DNA of 33,501 bases from Candidatus Competibacteraceae bacterium (GTDB lineage: Bacteria; Pseudomonadota; Gammaproteobacteria; Competibacterales; Competibacteraceae): contig RXIW01000043.1 of assembly GCA_003989065.1 (NCBI GenBank), forward strand, positions 1 through 33,501. Reading direction: 5' to 3'. The translations under genes were made by a program, and so were the position numbers. Position 1 is the stretch's first letter. Every line of letters starts with the position of its first letter. Below the pieces are notes generated by a model. That model did no database searches and was not told where the DNA came from. It was given only the letters and a program-made list of their open reading frames with translations. Positions 30,943 to 33,501 of the stretch are shown piece by piece.

Positions 30943-32340
30943 ATGAAAACCTTTCTCGACTGGTCGGCCTACCAGGATGCAGGCATGGGTGATGCCTATG
31001 CCGACATTCCCAAGCACGGCGGCCACTTCGCCAAGGCTGTGGCGGTCTGCATCAACAGTCGCCAATGCGAGACTGCCGGCAAGCAAGTCATGTGCCCCAG
31101 CTTCCAGGTCAGCGGCAATCCCAACCTGTCCACTGGTGGACGAGTCAGGTTGCTCAAAGCCGCTCTGTCCAATGACCTGACGCAAGAAGCCCTGTGCGAT
31201 CCCACCCTGACCGAGGCCATGGAGCTGTGCGTATCCTGCAAGGGCTGCAAGCGTGAGTGCGAAGCCAATGTCGATATGGCCTTGATCAAGGTCGAATATC
31301 GGGCTCAGCAGGTCGCACGGGAAGGCGTGCGGCTGCGCGAACGGCTGTTGGCCCACATGCCGCGCTGGTTGCACCGATCACCCTGGCTCAAGCCGCTGAT
31401 TCGCTGGCGCAATCGCAGTCCGCTGTTGGCCCGCTTGAGCGAGCACTGGATCGGCATCAGCGCCCAACGACAACTCCCGGAGCCGGCCCCTAAGCCGTTC
31501 ACCCTTCCCGACGCATCGCCCCCGTCGCCCGGCGTTTCCGCCGATGGACGGCCCGAAGTGGTGCTGTTGGTCGATACCTTCACCCATCATTTCGAACCCG
31601 AGATTGCCGAAGCCACCCTCGCGGTGCTCCAGGCCGGTGGCTATGCGGTGCAAGTAGCCAGGCCAGCGACTTCCGATCCAGAACCGACTCGCCCTTTGTG
31701 CTGCGGGCGCACCTATCTGGTTCAAGGGATGTTGGATGAGGCCCGTGCGGAAGTCCGGCGCTTGGTCGATGTCCTCCTGCCGCATGTGCAAGCCGGACGG
31801 GCCGTGGTCGGGTTGGAAGCATCCTGCGTGGTCAATCTGCGCGAAGATGGGCAAGCCCTGGGACTTGGCGACGCAGTCGCGACGGTGGGCGACAAGATCC
31901 TGCTGTTCGAGGAATTCCTGGCGCGGGAGAGCATGGCCAAACGTCTGAGTCTACCTCTGCGCCCCCTGCAGGAAACCGAAACGCTGGTACACGGCCACTG
32001 CCATCAGAAAGCGGTCGGGGCTATGAAAGCCATGCGCCGGGTGCTCAAGCTCATCCCCGGTCACGATTTCTCGATGATCGAAGCCGGCTGTTGTGGCATG
32101 GCCGGAAGCTTCGGTCTGGAGGCGGAACACGCCGAGATGGCCTCGGCCATGGCCGAACGGGATCTGATGCCTGCCTTGCGCGATAAACCCAAGGCCCAAA
32201 TCATCGCCAACGGATTTTCCTGCCGCCAGCAGATGTGCCTGCATGGCGATACCCGCTCACGTCACCTGGCGATACTGCTGCGCGAGGCGCTGGTCGGGAC
32301 ATCATGTCGCAGCTTGTCAAGTAACTCGGCACGATTGTGA
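30943..32340 (+). CDS. Stand-alone Fe-S/CCG-domain protein related to the C-terminal half of D-lactate/glycolate dehydrogenases
   Basis: 465 residues from ATG 30943, set by GGAGG 7 nt upstream. The ferredoxin-like part has CINSRQC with MCPSF (C36, C42, C51) and CVSCKGCKREC (C96, C99, C102, C106), enough for two [4Fe-4S] clusters. The second half has CCG motifs (LCCGRTYLVQGM and GCCGMAGSFG) and HGHCHQKA, as in heterodisulfide-reductase/GlpC-like subunits. The sequence is that of the C-terminal half of the long FAD/Fe-S fusion oxidases (D-lactate dehydrogenase type), but no FAD-binding half is encoded here. It probably passes electrons from a flavoprotein made elsewhere. The last about 15 residues (GTSCRSLSSNSARL) look unlike the family and lie in the overlap with the convergent LuxR-type gene. 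Confidence 0.82.
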   Translation: MKTFLDWSAYQDAGMGDAYADIPKHGGHFAKAVAVCINSRQCETAGKQVMCPSFQVSGNPNLSTGGRVRLLKAALSNDLTQEALCDPTLTEAMELCVSCKGCKRECEANVDMALIKVEYRAQQVAREGVRLRERLLAHMPRWLHRSPWLKPLIRWRNRSPLLARLSEHWIGISAQRQLPEPAPKPFTLPDASPPSPGVSADGRPEVVLLVDTFTHHFEPEIAEATLAVLQAGGYAVQVARPATSDPEPTRPLCCGRTYLVQGMLDEARAEVRRLVDVLLPHVQAGRAVVGLEASCVVNLREDGQALGLGDAVATVGDKILLFEEFLARESMAKRLSLPLRPLQETETLVHGHCHQKAVGAMKAMRRVLKLIPGHDFSMIEAGCCGMAGSFGLEAEHAEMASAMAERDLMPALRDKPKAQIIANGFSCRQQMCLHGDTRSRHLAILLREALVGTSCRSLSSNSARL

Positions 32341-32885
32341 ACTTCGAGCTTGGCGTATAGACGGCGCACGTAAGTCATCACGGTCTGGATGCTAACGTTC
32401 AACCGCGCCGCGATGGTCGCTTGCGAAAGACCTTCGGCCAGAGCCAAACCGACTTCTTGCTCGCGGGGCGATAGGCGCCAAACTTGCAGTTTGCGCTGGA
32501 GTTGCAAGCGTAGCGGTTCCTGATGCTCAATGACGACGCCGATCAAGCCATCTTCGCCTGGAGAATAACCTTGAGTTTCCGGCTCCAGATAAACCGTGGG
32601 CGATTGCAACCAGTACGCGCGAAACACAAAGCGACCGCTGCCGTTGGTATGGGAAAAGCTCGGCGGAGGTGCTTCCCAGCCCTGAAAAATGCCGTCGAGA
32701 TTGGCGCAAAGCTGCCGCAATACTGGGGGTATCGTAATAGCCAAGTTGACACGTCCAAATCCTGCCGGGTTAGCGCCATGAGTGGCCAGGAACAGTAAAG
32801 TTCTAGCTGAATCATCAATATGTAAGACAGATCCTTTGCGCGTCAAGATCATCAAGCCGCTCCTTCCAGTATCTACATAGTCCAT
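32262..32885 (-). CDS. LuxR-family transcriptional regulator with PAS-like N-terminus
   Basis: 207 residues. The C-terminal helix-turn-helix is typical: LSPREQEVGLALAEGLS, IAARLNVSIQTVMTYVRRLYAKLEVHNRAELL (about 143-195). The N-terminal part begins GLMILTRKGSVLHIDDSAR, the pattern of a small PAS-like sensor in single-protein LuxR regulators; it has no receiver domain and no acyl-homoserine-lactone pocket motif. The ATG at 32885 has a poor ribosome binding site. The 3' end overlaps the Fe-S protein gene by 79 nt on the opposite strand. The upstream region is AT-rich and carries the inverted repeat CATGCA-N11-TGCATG (32918-32940), a candidate binding site. Targets are unknown. Confidence 0.85.
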   Translation of the reverse strand: MDYVDTGRSGLMILTRKGSVLHIDDSARTLLFLATHGANPAGFGRVNLAITIPPVLRQLCANLDGIFQGWEAPPPSFSHTNGSGRFVFRAYWLQSPTVYLEPETQGYSPGEDGLIGVVIEHQEPLRLQLQRKLQVWRLSPREQEVGLALAEGLSQATIAARLNVSIQTVMTYVRRLYAKLEVHNRAELLDKLRHDVPTSASRSSIAR

Positions 32886-32917
32886 AGTCGCTTCGTCACG
32901 TAATCTCTAAATATTTA

Positions 32918-32940
32918 CATGCAAATGTACTATGTGCATG
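32918..32940 (-). promoter_or_regulatory. Inverted repeat CATGCA-N11-TGCATG upstream of the LuxR-type gene
   Basis: Exact 6-bp arms at 32918-32923 and 32935-32940, 33 nt before the regulator start codon, in an AT-rich stretch with TTTATAAAATTT nearby. The spacing suits a dimeric regulator and autoregulation is possible. Six-base arms alone can arise by chance. Confidence 0.4.
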
Positions 32941-32992
32941 GGACAGCATTTATAAAATTTGGCTCAATGTGGATTCCGGACAGTTCGCTTGG

Positions 32993-33501
32993 TTACGCCA
33001 CCAGTAACTCCAAAAGGGATCTGAGTAGGCCTTTGCCCCGAACACGCGCGTTATGCACGAACTGAAAGAAACCCAAGTAGAGCGGCAGTTTTTCTTGCGA
33101 AATGCCGCGATGGGGCCGCAACCAGGAGCGCAACAGCGACCAGAAGCCTTCGGCGGTGTTGACGTGGACCTCATGGAAGCCATCACCATCGTCGTCGCGG
33201 GCATATTCGCCTCGGCCGTGGCATACGGCGTGGTGGTCGAAACCCCATTCCGGCAACCGGTGGTAAATGTCATATTCGTCGGTGTACACCCGGGTTCCGG
33301 GCGCGACGCACTGCGTGACCAGCGGCCGGATCGTTGCTTGTTGGACGTTCTCCAGCATCCGGATCACGACCGCCCCGCCCCGCTGGATCATGCCGAAGAT
33401 CGGCGGCTTTTCGCTTTCCAGAGTCCCGCGTCCCCGCGCCCCTTTCAGGCGTCGGCGCCGGCCTTTCCGCCCCTTTTTTTCACCGCCTCCGGATGCCCCT
33501 T
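32993..33501 (-). CDS. IS1595-family transposase (ISXO2-like DDE domain), 5' part beyond window edge
   Basis: The frame is open to the right edge, giving the last about 168 residues; a full transposase would be about 300-330. It reads KGARGRGTLESEKPP-IFGMIQRGG, then the DDE-type segments VYTDEYDIYHRLPEWGF and HGRGEYARDDDGDGFHEVH, and VNTAEGFWSLLRSWLRPHRGISQEKL, which is the conserved core of the IS1595/ISXO2 group. The acidic residues of the active site appear as D in TDEYDIY and the later E of TAEGFW. The reading frame is undamaged in the visible part, so the element may be active. The internal ATG at 33391 is not the real start. Confidence 0.9.
   Translation of the reverse strand, partial: GASGGGEKKGRKGRRRRLKGARGRGTLESEKPPIFGMIQRGGAVVIRMLENVQQATIRPLVTQCVAPGTRVYTDEYDIYHRLPEWGFDHHAVCHGRGEYARDDDGDGFHEVHVNTAEGFWSLLRSWLRPHRGISQEKLPLYLGFFQFVHNARVRGKGLLRSLLELLVA
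32993..33501 (-). mobile_element. Partial IS1595-family insertion sequence at right edge
   Basis: Defined only by the transposase gene. The left end of the element should lie between the transposase stop (32993) and the LuxR-type gene (32885). The terminal inverted repeat and the target duplication cannot be fixed because the other end is outside the window. Confidence 0.75.

Overview
The window is about 62% GC, densely coded with short gaps, and looks like a Gram-negative gammaproteobacterium. It encodes outer-membrane polysaccharide export, a periplasmic HtrA protease, SelO, and an alanine aminotransferase very close to enterobacterial AlaA. A C-terminal IPTL-CTERM sorting signal at the left edge implies an exosortase-bearing, polysaccharide-producing organism. 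A Competibacter- or Chromatiales-like bacterium would fit, but that is inference from gene content only.

Layout. (1) 1-7893: the end of an IPTL-CTERM surface protein and its terminator, then a polysaccharide arm on the + strand: a Wzx-type flippase, a hexapeptide-repeat acyltransferase and a secreted glycosidase-like protein. On the - strand is a single-chain adenylation / carrier / membrane-acyltransferase protein, divergent from an SGNH esterase or transferase. (2) 7870-10693: a 1.1-kb GNAT toxin-antitoxin cassette flanked by a 91-bp direct repeat that duplicates the SGNH/selO junction, then selO. (3) 10770-18166 (-): the second polysaccharide arm, read as wza-like exporter, Wzc-like copolymerase with a degenerate kinase domain, GT4, GT2, hexapeptide acyltransferase and Wzy/ligase-type polymerase. 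(4) 18187-23769 (-): a complete signalling cascade directly upstream in the same orientation: hybrid histidine kinase, stand-alone Hpt, receiver-PP2C phosphatase, RsbW-like kinase and STAS protein. It resembles the HptB/HsbR/HsbA and Syp partner-switching circuits known to control biofilm. (5) 24172-28711 (+): DegP/DegQ protease, a ribbon-helix-helix protein, a tiny unknown gene, a QseC/PmrB-like kinase with no adjacent response regulator, and a metallo-beta-lactamase-fold hydrolase. (6) 28760-30605 (-): alaA and two small unknown genes. (7) 30943-33501: a stand-alone Fe-S protein, a convergent and overlapping LuxR-type regulator, and the 3' part of an IS1595-family transposase cut by the window edge.

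How it fits together. The two polysaccharide arms plausibly build one heavily acylated Wzx/Wzy-dependent exopolysaccharide. Two glycosyltransferases extend the repeat unit, Wzx flips it, Wzy polymerises it, and the Wzc/Wza pair sets length and exports it. Two hexapeptide acyltransferases act in the cytoplasm, while the adenylation-carrier-acyltransferase protein and the SGNH protein would modify the polymer at or beyond the membrane. No priming glycosyltransferase, sugar-nucleotide genes, Wzb phosphatase or exosortase is visible, so they must lie elsewhere. The kinase/Hpt/PP2C/STAS cascade is placed to control this operon, by co-transcription, by protein interaction, or both.
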